This document shows, piece by piece, positions 19,755 to 29,426 of a stretch of DNA of 64,000 nt. The stretch spans positions 186,001-250,000 of the forward strand of contig NZ_JANHLK010000004.1 of NCBI RefSeq assembly GCF_028682635.1, in the 5' to 3' direction. The notes below the pieces were generated by a model, which did not search any database, was not told where the DNA came from, and saw nothing but the letters and a program-made list of their open reading frames with translations. Every line of letters starts with the position of its first letter. Positions within the stretch are counted from its first letter, which is position 1. Source of the stretch: Pseudomonas putida (GTDB lineage Bacteria; Pseudomonadota; Gammaproteobacteria; Pseudomonadales; Pseudomonadaceae). The translations under genes were made by a program, and so were the position numbers.

Positions 19755-21009
19755 GTTCGTCTCCTCGGGCGCCATGGGGCAGGCGCAGCTCGGTGAGCGT
19801 GCCGCCTTCCTCATGACTGTAGAGTTTCACTGAGCCGCCGGCGCGTGTCACGCTGGCCTTGCTCAAAAACAGGCCCAGGCCGAAACCTTTGCCCTTGGTG
19901 GTAAAAAATGGCTTGCCGATCTGCTCGGCGATGGCCAGCGGCACGCCCGCACCGTGGTCGCGGATGCTGATGGTCAAGTCTTCGGCATTCCAGTCCAGGG
20001 TCACTTGCAGCCCTTCGGGACAGGCATCCGCCGCGTTGTTGAGTAAATTGAGCAACGCCTGGGTCAGGTCCGGCGGTGGTGCCATGCGCGGCACCGAGCC
20101 CTGGCCCAGGCGCTGGAAGCGATAACTGGCTTCCGGACGCATCAGGTGCCAGCGATTGAGCGCTTCGTCGAGCCAGTCGGTGACGTCCTGCATCTGCACG
20201 GCCAGCCGGCGATTGGCCTCCGCCGCCCGAACCAGCTGCTGCAAGGTCTCTTTGCACAACTTGACCTGATCCTGCAGCACTTTCAGGTCATCCTGCAGCA
20301 TCGGGTCAGGATGATCCTGTTGCATCTCCTTGAGCAACACGCTCATGGTCGCCAGCGGCGTGCCCAGTTCATGGGCAGCGCCCGCCGCCTGGGTGGCGAC
20401 GGCCAGCAGCTGCTGGTCGCGCAGGCCTTCTTCCCGGCGAATGGCCCGCAGCTCTTCCTGGCGACGCAGCTCTTCGGCCATGCGCGCGGCAAAGAACGTG
20501 ATCACTGCCGCCGCCAGCGCGAAGCTCAACCACATCCCGTACACCTGCAGGTTTTCCCGGGCAATCGGGAAGGTTTGCAGCGGGTAGAAGCGCGCCAGCA
20601 GCAAGGTGTACATGGTCAGGGCGATACCCGACAAAATCACCGAATAACGCCATGGCAAGGTCACGGCTGCGATGGTCAGCGGCACCAGGTAATAAGAGAC
20701 GAAGGGGTTGGTCGAGCCACCCGAGAAATACAGCAACGCACTGTGGATAAACAGGTCGCAGGCCAGTTGCACCGCGTATTCGAGCTCGGTGACCGGCCAG
20801 GTGGTGCGCAGCCGGATGGCCGTGAAAGCACACAGCAACATCGAGCAGCCGAGAGTCGCGGCCAATTGGAACCAGGGCAGTGGCAGCAGCTCGAACCAGT
20901 AGGCCAGGCCCACGGAACCAGCTTGAGCGGCCAATACCAGGGTGCGGATGAACGTCAGCCGCCAGAGATTCTGGCGTGTGGCGGAAGTGATTTGAACGGG
21001 GGCGAGCAT
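19747..21009 (-). CDS. roxS: Redox sensor histidine kinase RoxS (RegB/PrrB family)
   Basis: A 420-residue membrane kinase with about six transmembrane segments (residues 15-175), an H-box with His213 (AGAAHELGTPLATM) and a C-terminal ATPase domain (LLNNAADACPEG, IRDHGAGVP, GKGFGLGLFLSKA). The RegB ubiquinone-binding motif GGSTNPFVSYYLVPLTIAA is present near residue 97, and Cys252 in QVKLCKETL is where RegB carries its redox cysteine. Start taken at the ATG with GGAGAG upstream; an extended frame further upstream has no support. Confidence 0.94.
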   Translation of the reverse strand: MLAPVQITSATRQNLWRLTFIRTLVLAAQAGSVGLAYWFELLPLPWFQLAATLGCSMLLCAFTAIRLRTTWPVTELEYAVQLACDLFIHSALLYFSGGSTNPFVSYYLVPLTIAAVTLPWRYSVILSGIALTMYTLLLARFYPLQTFPIARENLQVYGMWLSFALAAAVITFFAARMAEELRRQEELRAIRREEGLRDQQLLAVATQAAGAAHELGTPLATMSVLLKEMQQDHPDPMLQDDLKVLQDQVKLCKETLQQLVRAAEANRRLAVQMQDVTDWLDEALNRWHLMRPEASYRFQRLGQGSVPRMAPPPDLTQALLNLLNNAADACPEGLQVTLDWNAEDLTISIRDHGAGVPLAIAEQIGKPFFTTKGKGFGLGLFLSKASVTRAGGSVKLYSHEEGGTLTELRLPHGARGDEHE

Positions 21010-21277
21010 GAGCTCTCCTGATGAGCGCTCCAGGCGGATCGACGGGAGTATAACCAAGCGCGGGGGCTGGCAGGCGAAAGTGCGGCAAACGGCCACACTC
21101 CCACACTCAAACGCATACCCCTGCAGGAGCGTGGCTTGCCCGCGATTGGCTGCGAAGCAGCCACCTGCAATCGTCTGTATAAAAGTTGTAAGTGCGCGAA
21201 CCGGATCATCAAAGCTAGAGTCTGATGGTTTCACGCAGGCACGCACCAACAACCTGCGCACCCACCCAGGAGCCTTC

Positions 21278-21994
21278 ATGCACACATTCCGCCGCAGCGC
21301 CGCCCTCCTCGCCCTGAGTGCCGGCACCCTCGCCGCCCTCCCGGCCATGGCCGCCGACGAGCTTCACTACAACCAGATTTCCCTGCGCGCCGAGGTCAGC
21401 CAGGAAGTGGCTCGCGACCTGATGATCGTGACCCTCTACACCGAAGATCAGAACACCGACCCGGCCAAACTCGCCGCGGACGTCAGCACCACCATGAACA
21501 AGGCCCTGGCCCAGGCCAAGCAAGTGAAGGACATCACCCTGCGCCAGGGCAGCCGCAACAGCTACCCGATCTACGACGCCAAGGGCCAGAAAATCACCGG
21601 CTGGCGCGAGCGTGCCGAACTGCGTCTGGAAAGCCCGGACTTCGCGGCCCTGTCCAAGCTGACCGGCGAACTGCTCGGCGACCTGAAAATGGGCGGCATG
21701 GATTTCGCCATCGCCACCCCCACCCGCAAGGCCAGCGAAGATGCCTTGCTGAAGGAGGCCGTGACGGCCTTCAAGGCCCGCGCCCAACTGGCCACTGACG
21801 CCCTGGGCGGCAAGGGTTACAAAATCGTCAACCTGAACTTCAACAGCAATGGTTACCCGCAACCGTACATGCGCGCACCGATGATGATGAAAGCCGCCAG
21901 CATGGACGCCGCTCCGGTGACCCCGGAAGTGGAAGCCGGCACCAGCCAGGTCAGCATGACGGCCGATGGCTCGATTGAAGTGCTGATGCCTTGA
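21278..21994 (+). CDS. Periplasmic SIMPL-domain (DUF541) protein
   Basis: A 238-residue protein with a signal peptide (ends PAMAADE) and one SIMPL domain: residues 30-130 contain SLRAEVSQEVARDLMIVTL and KASEDALLKEAVTAFKARA, the conserved helix of DUF541. The function of the family in bacteria is poorly known; some members act on oxidative stress. It is divergent from roxS and ends at a strong terminator, so it forms its own transcript. The ATG at 21278 follows AGGAG. Confidence 0.9.
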   Translation: MHTFRRSAALLALSAGTLAALPAMAADELHYNQISLRAEVSQEVARDLMIVTLYTEDQNTDPAKLAADVSTTMNKALAQAKQVKDITLRQGSRNSYPIYDAKGQKITGWRERAELRLESPDFAALSKLTGELLGDLKMGGMDFAIATPTRKASEDALLKEAVTAFKARAQLATDALGGKGYKIVNLNFNSNGYPQPYMRAPMMMKAASMDAAPVTPEVEAGTSQVSMTADGSIEVLMP

Positions 21995-22010
21995 TTCGAT
22001 AACTGAATAC

Positions 22011-22048
22011 AAAAAACGGCGATCACTCAGGTGACCGCCGTTTTTTTT
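22011..22048 (+). terminator. Rho-independent terminator of the SIMPL-domain gene
   Basis: CGGCGATCAC pairs with GTGACCGCCG (one mismatch) and is followed by eight T residues. Sits 20 bases after the stop. Confidence 0.92.
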
Positions 22049-22059
22049 CGAATTCAAAC

Positions 22060-22161
22060 TGTAGGAGCTGCCGCAGGCTGCGATCTTTTGATCTTGTTCT
22101 ATGCTCTCAAAGACATTTCAGCGGCGACCGCAAAGATCGCAGCCTGCGGCCGCTCCTACAG
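22060..22161. repeat. REP pair, GTAGGAGCTGCCGCAGGCTGCGATC type
   Basis: Left arm CTGTAGGAGCTGCCGCAGGC plus GATCTTTTGATC, right arm AAAGATCGCAGCCTGCGGCC and CTCCTACAG, separated by about 40 bases. Confidence 0.88.
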
Positions 22162-22549
22162 AGATGTCGTACAAATTGGAATGAAAAGTTGCACCTTGTA
22201 CAACTCGCAACCCGCGACCAATACCAGTGCAACGATAACCACTCCCATTAAGTCCCACACCCCTCTCAAGGACTGGGTATAAATAGGTAACACCCCGCCC
22301 CACCCACGGGCAGCCCAAGGCTTTAACGCACCATAAAGGTGCGCCAGTTGCACTACAAAAACACCGCGCAAACGTTCAAATGCGCCAGGTTTTATACTAA
22401 TGCGACATTAAGGTACGTTCGTGCCACTGTTTAATGCCTGTAGTCGCTCTGGATCTTGCATTGGGTATGGCCCCTGCATAAGTATCCGCAGGCACGACTC
22501 ACGAGGTCGTCCTCAAAATCAAAAAATGACAACAAATCATGAGGCCACC
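22162..22549 (+). promoter_or_regulatory. Leader and promoter region of the peptide-binding protein gene
   Basis: About 390 bases without a gene. It holds a TATACT box at 22393 that may be a -10 element, though no good -35 pairs with it. AGTTG-N9-CAACT with a TTGTACAA core lies near 22187-22205, and a second GTTGCAC near 22345. These repeats could be operator parts. No regulator gene for the peptide locus is present in the window. Confidence 0.4.
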
Positions 22550-24175
22550 ATGCTTAAACAAGCGGTCATTCCGTTTTTATTAGGTGCCAGCTTGCTAGCT
22601 AGCGCACCGTTCGCCCAAGCTGCGACTAACCTGGTGTTCTGCTCCGAAGGGAGCCCGGCCGGTTTCGATCCAGGTCAATACACCACCGGAACCGACTTCG
22701 ACGCCTCTGCCGAAACCATGTTCAACCGCCTGACCCAGTTCGAGCGCGGCGGTACCGCCGTCATTCCTGGCCTGGCGACCAGCTGGGACGTCTCCGATGA
22801 CGGCCTGACCTACACCTTCCACCTGCGCGAAGGCGTCAAGTTCCACACCACCCCGTATTTCAAGCCGACTCGTGAGTTCAACGCGGACGACGTGCTGTTC
22901 ACCTTCAATCGCATGATTAACAAGGATGACCCGTTCCGCAAAGCGTACCCGACTGAATTCCCGTACTTCACCGACATGGGGATGGACACCAACATCACCA
23001 AGATCGATAAAGTCGACGACAAAACCGTCAAGTTCACCCTGAAAGACGTCGATGCCGCGTTCATCCAGAACATGGCCATGAGCTTCGCCTCGATCCAGTC
23101 CGCCGAGTACGCCGCCCAACTGCTCAAAGAAGGCAAGGCCGCTGACATCAACCAGAAGCCGGTCGGCACTGGTCCGTTCGTGTTCAAGAGCTACCAGAAA
23201 GACTCCAACATCCGCTACACCGGGAACAAGGACTACTGGAAGCCGGACGACGTCAAGATCGACAACCTGATCTTCGCCATCACCACCGACCCGTCGGTAC
23301 GCATCCAGAAGCTGAAGAAAAACGAGTGCCAGGTCACCCTGTTCCCTCGTCCAGCCGACCTGAAAGCGCTGCGCGAAGACAAGACCCTGAAGCTGCCTGA
23401 CCAGGCTGGTTTCAACCTGGGTTACATCGCCTACAACGTGATGGACAAGGTCAAGGGCAGCAACGAGCCAAACCCGTTGGCCCAACTGAAAGTGCGTCAG
23501 GCACTGGACATGGCCGTCAACAAGCAACAGATCATCGACTCCGTGTACCAGGGCGCCGGCCAACTGGCCGTCAACGCCATGCCGCCGACCCAGTGGTCCT
23601 ACGACACCACCATCAAGGATGCGCCGTACAACCCTGAGAAAGCCAAGGAGCTGCTCAAGGAAGCCGGTGTGAAAGAAGGCACCGAAATCGTTCTGTGGGC
23701 GATGCCGGTCCAGCGTCCATACAACCCGAACGCCAAGCTGATGGCAGAAATGCTGCAGTCCGACTGGGCGAAGGTCGGCCTCAAGGTCAAGATCCAGAGC
23801 TACGAGTGGGGCGAGTACATCAAGCGCTCCAAAGGTGGCGAGAACCAGGCGATGCTGATTGGCTGGAGCGGTGACAATGGTGATCCCGACAACTGGCTGA
23901 ACGTGCTGTTCGGCTGCGACTCGCTGGAAGGCAACAACTTCTCCAAGTGGTGCGACAAGAAGTTCGACGACATCGTCAAACAAGCCAAGCGTACTTCAGA
24001 CCAGGGCAAGCGCACCGAACTGTACAAACAGGCGCAACACGTCCTCAAAGATGCTGTTCCAATGACACCTATCGCTCACTCGACGGTGTTCCAACCCATG
24101 CGCGCCAATGTGCAGGACTTCAAGATCAGCCCGTTTGGCTTGAACTCCTTCTACGGCGTCAGCGTCAGCAAATAA
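22550..24175 (+). CDS. Peptide ABC transporter substrate-binding protein (DppA-like, copy 1)
   Basis: A 541-residue periplasmic SBP of family 5 (DppA/OppA). A signal peptide ends APFAQAA, and the mature start VFCSEGSPAGFDPGQY is the DppA hallmark. PVGTGPFVFKSYQKDSNIRYTGN is the family signature region, and a Cys pair (Cys in FGCDSLEGNNFSKWC) fits the usual disulfide. It binds di/tripeptides for the DppBCDF transporter downstream. Very similar to the next gene (24470) and less so to the third copy (27758). Ends at a 13-base-stem hairpin. Confidence 0.94.
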   Translation: MLKQAVIPFLLGASLLASAPFAQAATNLVFCSEGSPAGFDPGQYTTGTDFDASAETMFNRLTQFERGGTAVIPGLATSWDVSDDGLTYTFHLREGVKFHTTPYFKPTREFNADDVLFTFNRMINKDDPFRKAYPTEFPYFTDMGMDTNITKIDKVDDKTVKFTLKDVDAAFIQNMAMSFASIQSAEYAAQLLKEGKAADINQKPVGTGPFVFKSYQKDSNIRYTGNKDYWKPDDVKIDNLIFAITTDPSVRIQKLKKNECQVTLFPRPADLKALREDKTLKLPDQAGFNLGYIAYNVMDKVKGSNEPNPLAQLKVRQALDMAVNKQQIIDSVYQGAGQLAVNAMPPTQWSYDTTIKDAPYNPEKAKELLKEAGVKEGTEIVLWAMPVQRPYNPNAKLMAEMLQSDWAKVGLKVKIQSYEWGEYIKRSKGGENQAMLIGWSGDNGDPDNWLNVLFGCDSLEGNNFSKWCDKKFDDIVKQAKRTSDQGKRTELYKQAQHVLKDAVPMTPIAHSTVFQPMRANVQDFKISPFGLNSFYGVSVSK

Positions 24176-24181
24176 GGTTCG

Positions 24182-24213
24182 GTAACGGCGACGTTTCTTG
24201 ACGTCGCCGTTAC
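24182..24213 (+). terminator. Hairpin after DppA-like copy 1
   Basis: A perfect 13-base stem (GTAACGGCGACGT) with a six-base loop, six bases after the stop codon. The following bases are not a T run, so it may protect the 3' end of a highly expressed message as well as attenuate read-through. Confidence 0.6.
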
Positions 24214-24469
24214 GTTATCGACCGAGAAAGCAGGAATCCGCCCACCTCCAAATCGTCTGCTGCCTACAGCAGAGCATTAGGACGCGTCGCCTTTTCCTAC
24301 GAGTCTTTAGGACTCTTCGTATTTACTGCCGGACCCACGGTTCATACCGTCGGGATTCGACCAGTTCATGCGTGGGTCATCGGTTTTGCTGCACGTCATG
24401 GATTGAGACCGATGAGGCCTCCCTTTACCCGGAGTTCTCATTGTCAAACACTGAACAAGAGAGAGCGTC
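24214..24469. other. Non-coding stretch between DppA-like copies 1 and 2
   Basis: About 256 bases with no gene or REP pair that I can support. It ends in AAGAGAGAGCGTC, a usable ribosome site for the next ATG. Confidence 0.5.
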
Positions 24470-26071
24470 ATGCGCCATACCTTGGTTTTATCCGCATTGC
24501 TGGGCGCGGGCCTGTTGGCCGCCACGTCCATGAGCCAGGCTGCCTCCAATAGCCTGGTGTTCTGTTCCGAAGGCAGCCCCGCCGGCTTCGACACCGCGCA
24601 ATACACCACCGCGACCGATAACGACGCCGCCGAACCGCTGTACAACCGCCTGGCCGAGTTCGAAAAAGGCTCGACCAATGTCGTACCGGGCCTGGCCACG
24701 AGTTGGGATATTTCCGAGGACGGCCTCAAGTACACTTTTCACCTGCGTCCCGGGGTGAAATTTCACACGACCAAGTACTTCACGCCGACCCGCGACTTCA
24801 ACGCTGACGACGTGCTGTTCACCTTCAATCGCATGCTCGATCCGCAGCAACCGTTCCGTAAGGCCTATCCGACCGAATTCCCCTATTTCAACGGGATGAG
24901 CCTGAACAAGAATATCGCCAAGGTCGAAAAGACCGGGCCGCTGACCGTGGTCATGACGCTCAACAGCGTGGATGCCGCGTTCATCCAGAACATCGCCATG
25001 AGCTTCGCCGCGATTCTCTCCGCCGAGTACGCCGACAAGCTGCTCGCGGAAGGCAAGCCGAGCGACATCAACCAGAAGCCGATCGGCACCGGGCCGTTCG
25101 TGTTCAAGAGCTACCAGAAAGACTCAAACATCCGTTACACCGGCAACAAGCAATACTGGGCCCCTGACCGGGTCAAGCTCGACAATCTGATTTTCGCCAT
25201 CAACACCGACGCCTCGGTGCGCGTGCAGAAGCTCAAGGCCAACGAGTGCCAGGTCACCCTGCACCCGCGCCCCGCCGACGTGACTGCGCTGAAAAACGAC
25301 CCCGCGCTGCAGTTGATCGAAAAGCCCGGCTTCAACCTGGGTTACATCGCCTACAACGTACGGCACAAGCCCTTCGACCAGCTCGAAGTGCGCCAGGCGC
25401 TGGACATGGCGGTGAACAAGCAAAGCATTCTCAACGCCGTTTACCAGGGTGCGGGGCAACTGGCGGTCAACGCCATGCCGCCGACCCAATGGTCCTACGA
25501 CGACAGTATCCAGGACGCCGCCTACAACCCGGAAAAAGCCAAGGAACTGCTCAAGGCTGCCGGCGTCAAGGAAGGCACCGAAATCACCCTGTGGGCCATG
25601 CCCGTACAGCGCCCCTACAACCCCAACGCCAAGTTGATGGCCGAGATGCTCCAGGCTGACTGGGCGAAGATCGGCCTCAAGGTCAAGATCGTCAGCTACG
25701 AATGGGGCGAGTACATCAAGCGCACCAAGAATGGCGAGCACGATATCAGCCTGATCGGCTGGACCGGCGACAACGGTGACCCGGACAACTGGCTCGGCAC
25801 GCTGTACAGCTGCGACGCCATTGGCGGCAACAACTACTCCATGTGGTGTGATCCGGCTTACGACAAGCTGATCAAGCAGGCCAAGGTCGTGACCGACCGC
25901 GACCAGCGCACCGTGCTCTACAAACAGGCGCAGCAGTACCTCAAGCAGCAGGTACCGATCACGCCGGTCGCCCACTCGACGGTCAACCAGCCGTTGAGCG
26001 CCAAAGTCGAAGGGTTCAAGGTCAGCCCCTTCGGTCGCAACGTGTTCTCGGGTGTCGGCATCGAAAAATAA
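24470..26071 (+). CDS. Peptide ABC transporter substrate-binding protein (DppA-like, copy 2)
   Basis: A 533-residue family-5 SBP with signal peptide ending MSQAAS. It shares long blocks with copy 1, such as DVLFTFNRML, INQKPIGTGPFVFKSYQK and AMPPTQWSYDDS, so the two arose by local duplication. The ligand-lining parts differ slightly (GWTGDNGDPDNWLGTLYSC against GWSGDNGDPDNWLNVLFGC), consistent with different peptide preference. It has its own upstream region and no T-run terminator before the porin gene. Confidence 0.93.
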   Translation: MRHTLVLSALLGAGLLAATSMSQAASNSLVFCSEGSPAGFDTAQYTTATDNDAAEPLYNRLAEFEKGSTNVVPGLATSWDISEDGLKYTFHLRPGVKFHTTKYFTPTRDFNADDVLFTFNRMLDPQQPFRKAYPTEFPYFNGMSLNKNIAKVEKTGPLTVVMTLNSVDAAFIQNIAMSFAAILSAEYADKLLAEGKPSDINQKPIGTGPFVFKSYQKDSNIRYTGNKQYWAPDRVKLDNLIFAINTDASVRVQKLKANECQVTLHPRPADVTALKNDPALQLIEKPGFNLGYIAYNVRHKPFDQLEVRQALDMAVNKQSILNAVYQGAGQLAVNAMPPTQWSYDDSIQDAAYNPEKAKELLKAAGVKEGTEITLWAMPVQRPYNPNAKLMAEMLQADWAKIGLKVKIVSYEWGEYIKRTKNGEHDISLIGWTGDNGDPDNWLGTLYSCDAIGGNNYSMWCDPAYDKLIKQAKVVTDRDQRTVLYKQAQQYLKQQVPITPVAHSTVNQPLSAKVEGFKVSPFGRNVFSGVGIEK

Positions 26072-26244
26072 AACCGTGTAGCTGAAAACGCTGGGGGCGC
26101 ATTGCGCCTCCACGCAAGCGTATTGCCGTCATTCGCCATTCTGGTCCACAGCAAACGTTTGCGATGTGTGCAAGTGTTCCAAAGCAAATAGCCGGATCAC
26201 CAAAAAAGACCGGCATTAATAATAGAAAGTAAGGAGCTTCACCC

Positions 26245-27678
26245 ATGAAACTGAGCAGCACTGCGATACTGGCCCTGGCCATTAGCAGCGTAACCGCCAC
26301 GGCATACGCTGAAACCCAAAGCCAGGCGTATACCCCGGTTACCCTGAATGAAAAAAGCGCCCAGAGCGAAGCAACCGGCTTCCTGGAAGGCCAGTCGATC
26401 AGCGGCACGACCCGTAACTGGTACGCCAACGAACAACTGAAACGTGGGGCCAAATTTTCCTACAAGAAAGACGGCGTTTCGACCCCGACTGACCGCCGTA
26501 TCAACTGGGTTCAAGGCACGATCGTCAAGTACAACTCGGGCTTCACCGAAGGTGCCCTCGGTTTCAGCACTGAAGTCGCGGCCTACAACGCCATCGCCCT
26601 GGACCAGGACCGCAAGGACCTGGCGTCCAACAACGGCGGCGCACCGGGCACTCGCCCAGGCGCGGGCAACAACCGTACCCTGACCGAAGAAGGCGGCGAC
26701 GCCGTTGGCCAGTGGAGCAAGCTGGGCCTGGCCAACGTCAAGGCGCGTATTTCCAACACCACCCTGACTGCCGGTCGCCAGAACTTCAGCAGCCCGATGG
26801 TCGACGTCATCGGTAACCGTGCGCTGCCTTCGAGCTTCCAGGGTGTGGCGATCCACAGTGAAGAGCTGAACAACCTGCAATTCGACCTGGCCACCTTCGA
26901 TCGCAACTCTCCGCGTACCGAAGAAAGCCAGCGCAAGTTCCGCACCGAATACGCCAACGGCATCGTTGAAACCGATCACGTCTACACCGGCGGCATCACC
27001 TACACCCCGTTCGCCAGCCTGACCACCAGCCTCTGGGCCACCCAGGCCGAAGACATCTGGAACCAGTACTACTTCGGCGCCACCCACGTACTGGGTGACA
27101 GCCAGGTCCTGAGCCTGACCACCGGCCTGAACTACTACAAGACCCAGGAAGAAGGCAAAGCACTGATCGGCGACATCGACAACGACACCTACTCCCTGTC
27201 ATTCGGCCTGACTCATCAGGCGCACACCCTGACCTTCTCGTACCAGGAAGTGAACGGTAACGAGTACTTCGACTACCTGCACGAAACCAACGGCATCTAC
27301 CTGGCCAACTCCCTGCTGTCGGACTTCAACGGCCCGAACGAGAAGTCGTTCCAGATCGCCTACGGCCTGAACATGGCCGAGTACGGCGTACCCGGCCTGA
27401 AGTTCAACATCTACCAGGCACGTGGCTGGGGCATCGACGGTACCCACTACACCGGCAACAAGGGCGTGGCGGACAAGGGCTACGACGGTATCCAGTCGCA
27501 AGACGGCGAACACCACTACGAATACGGCATCGGTGCAACCTACGCCGTGCAGAGCGGTCCGTTCAAGGCCACCACTATCCGTGGCACCTACACCGCTCAC
27601 CGCGCCAGTGAAAACCAGGCTGATGGCAGCATCAACGAGTTCCGTCTGGTGACCACGGTTCCGTTCAACATCCTGTAA
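26245..27678 (+). CDS. OprD-family outer-membrane porin, probably OpdP-like
   Basis: A 477-residue outer-membrane protein: signal peptide ending TATAYAE, alternating beta-strand pattern, and OprD-family pieces (EGALGFSTEVAAYNAIAL, ITYTPFASLTTSLWATQ, KFNIYQARGWGIDGTHY). The family forms 18-stranded substrate-specific barrels with a basic ladder. Its place inside a peptide transporter locus matches P. aeruginosa opdP, which takes up glycine-glutamate and carbapenems, so the same role is inferred. A stem-loop follows at 27689. Confidence 0.9.
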   Translation: MKLSSTAILALAISSVTATAYAETQSQAYTPVTLNEKSAQSEATGFLEGQSISGTTRNWYANEQLKRGAKFSYKKDGVSTPTDRRINWVQGTIVKYNSGFTEGALGFSTEVAAYNAIALDQDRKDLASNNGGAPGTRPGAGNNRTLTEEGGDAVGQWSKLGLANVKARISNTTLTAGRQNFSSPMVDVIGNRALPSSFQGVAIHSEELNNLQFDLATFDRNSPRTEESQRKFRTEYANGIVETDHVYTGGITYTPFASLTTSLWATQAEDIWNQYYFGATHVLGDSQVLSLTTGLNYYKTQEEGKALIGDIDNDTYSLSFGLTHQAHTLTFSYQEVNGNEYFDYLHETNGIYLANSLLSDFNGPNEKSFQIAYGLNMAEYGVPGLKFNIYQARGWGIDGTHYTGNKGVADKGYDGIQSQDGEHHYEYGIGATYAVQSGPFKATTIRGTYTAHRASENQADGSINEFRLVTTVPFNIL

Positions 27679-27688
27679 ATGCACCCGC

Positions 27689-27722
27689 CGGATGGCTGAT
27701 TCAGCGACGAATCAGCCGTCCG
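27689..27722 (+). terminator. Stem-loop between the porin and DppA-like copy 3
   Basis: A 14-base stem (CGGATGGCTGATTC with GAATCAGCCGTCCG, one wobble) and a six-base loop starting ten bases after the porin stop. No strong T run, so probably a partial terminator or stabiliser. Confidence 0.55.
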
Positions 27723-27757
27723 ACTATTGTCCTTAAACCGATTGCAGAGGGTTCTTG

Positions 27758-29353
27758 ATGAAAATGCTTCCCCTACGCGCGGCCATCGCGGCCGCCTTGC
27801 TGAGTGTCGCGGTGGGTGTATCGGCCAAGCCGCTGGTGGTCTGTACCGAAAACAGCCCCGAAGGCTTCGACATGGTCCAGTACACGACTGCAGTCACAGC
27901 CGATGCGGTGGCCGAAACCATCTTCAATCGCCTGGCGGACTTCAAACCAGGGACCACCGAGGTGATTCCGGCCCTGGCCGAATCCTGGGACATCAGTGAA
28001 GACGGCCTGACCTACACCTTCCACTTGCGCAAAGGCGTCAAGTTCCACACCACCGACTACTTCAAGCCGACCCGCGACATGAATGCCGACGACGTGGTCT
28101 GGAGCTTCCAGCGCCAGCTGGACCCGAACCATCCGTGGCACAAGCTCTCGAGCGTCGGTTTCCCGTACTTTGAAAGCATGGGCTTCAAAGAGCTGCTCAA
28201 GAGCGTCGAGAAGGTCGACGACAACACGGTCAAGTTCACCCTGACCCGCCGCGAAGCGCCGTTCCTGGCCGACATCGCCATGGCGTTCTCCTCGATCTAC
28301 CCGGCCGAGTACGCCGACCAGCTGCTCAAGGCCAACAAGACCGGCGACCTCAACAGCAAGCCGATCGGCACCGGGCCGTTCGTCTTCCAGCGCTACAACA
28401 AGGACGCCCAGGTTCGCTTCAAGGCCAACCCGGACTACTTCCGTGGCAAGCCGCCGGCCGATTCGCTGATCCTGGCCATCGCCACCGACAACAACGTGCG
28501 CCTGCAGAAGCTCAAGGCCAACGAATGCCAGGTCGCGCTGTATCCGAAGCCGGATGACATCCCGAGCATCAAGAAAGACTCGAACCTGAAGGTCGAGGAA
28601 ATGAACGCGATGACCGTCGCCTACATCGCCATCAACACCACGCACAAGTACTTGAGCGATGCGCGCGTGCGCAAGGCCATCGACATCGCGTTCGACAAGG
28701 AAGCCGCGGTCAACGCGCTGTTCGGCAAGGGCAATGCCACCGTGGCGGTCAACCCGTACCCGGACACCCTGCTGGGCTACAACCACACGCTGAAAAACCC
28801 GACCCGCGACCTGGACAAGGCGCGCGCCCTGCTCAAGGAAGCCGGCGTACCGGAAGGCACCACCTTCACCCTGTTCACCCGCAACGGTGGCGGCGCAACC
28901 AACCCGAACCCGATGCTTGCCGCGCAGATGATGCAGGCCGACCTGGCCAAGGTCGGGATCAAGATCGACATCCGCGTAATGGAATGGGGCGAGATGCTCA
29001 AGCGCGCGAAAAACGGCGAGCACGACATGGTTTCCGCCGGATGGGCGGGCGATAACGGCGACCCGGATAACTTCCTGACGCCTATGCTCAGTTGCGAGGC
29101 CGCGAAGAACGGCGAAAACTACGCTCGCTGGTGCAATGAAAAATTCCAGGCCCTGCTTGACCAGGCCCGTGAAAAAACCGACCCGGCCGAGCGTGCAGCG
29201 CTGTACGAACAGGCTCAGGTTATCTTTAACCAGGACCAGCCATGGATCAGCCTCGCACACACTAGAATGTTTACCGCAATGCGCAACAACGTAGAGGGCT
29301 ACCAGATTAGCCCGCTCACCACCAATAACTTCGCCACCACCCAGGTGAAGTAG
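27758..29353 (+). CDS. Dipeptide ABC transporter substrate-binding protein (DppA-like, copy 3)
   Basis: A 531-residue family-5 SBP, the copy next to dppB. The signal peptide ends VGVSAKP and the mature part starts VVCTENSPEGFDMVQYTT. It shares the fold with the other two but is clearly more distant (FQRQLDPNHPWHKL, NKTGDLNSKPIGTGPFVFQRYN). In P. aeruginosa the equivalent position is dppA4 (PA4502), from memory. ATG chosen with GAGG seven to eight bases upstream; a TTG just before it is not needed. Confidence 0.94.
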   Translation: MKMLPLRAAIAAALLSVAVGVSAKPLVVCTENSPEGFDMVQYTTAVTADAVAETIFNRLADFKPGTTEVIPALAESWDISEDGLTYTFHLRKGVKFHTTDYFKPTRDMNADDVVWSFQRQLDPNHPWHKLSSVGFPYFESMGFKELLKSVEKVDDNTVKFTLTRREAPFLADIAMAFSSIYPAEYADQLLKANKTGDLNSKPIGTGPFVFQRYNKDAQVRFKANPDYFRGKPPADSLILAIATDNNVRLQKLKANECQVALYPKPDDIPSIKKDSNLKVEEMNAMTVAYIAINTTHKYLSDARVRKAIDIAFDKEAAVNALFGKGNATVAVNPYPDTLLGYNHTLKNPTRDLDKARALLKEAGVPEGTTFTLFTRNGGGATNPNPMLAAQMMQADLAKVGIKIDIRVMEWGEMLKRAKNGEHDMVSAGWAGDNGDPDNFLTPMLSCEAAKNGENYARWCNEKFQALLDQAREKTDPAERAALYEQAQVIFNQDQPWISLAHTRMFTAMRNNVEGYQISPLTTNNFATTQVK

Positions 29354-29363
29354 ATAAGAAACT

Positions 29364-29393
29364 CCCGGCATTGCCGCACCCTGGCATGCCGGG
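29364..29393 (+). terminator. Stem-loop between the binding-protein gene and dppB
   Basis: CCCGGCAT pairs with ATGCCGGG about ten bases after the SBP stop, with no T run. Such hairpins commonly let the binding protein be made in excess over the membrane parts. Confidence 0.55.
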
Positions 29394-29426
29394 CACGCCT
29401 AACCGGCTGATGAGGTACACCTTACG

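Noticed and set aside
27773..29371. Minus-strand frame (532 codons) opposite the third DppA-like gene
   Set aside because: Codon-bias shadow of the binding-protein gene, without any recognised motif.
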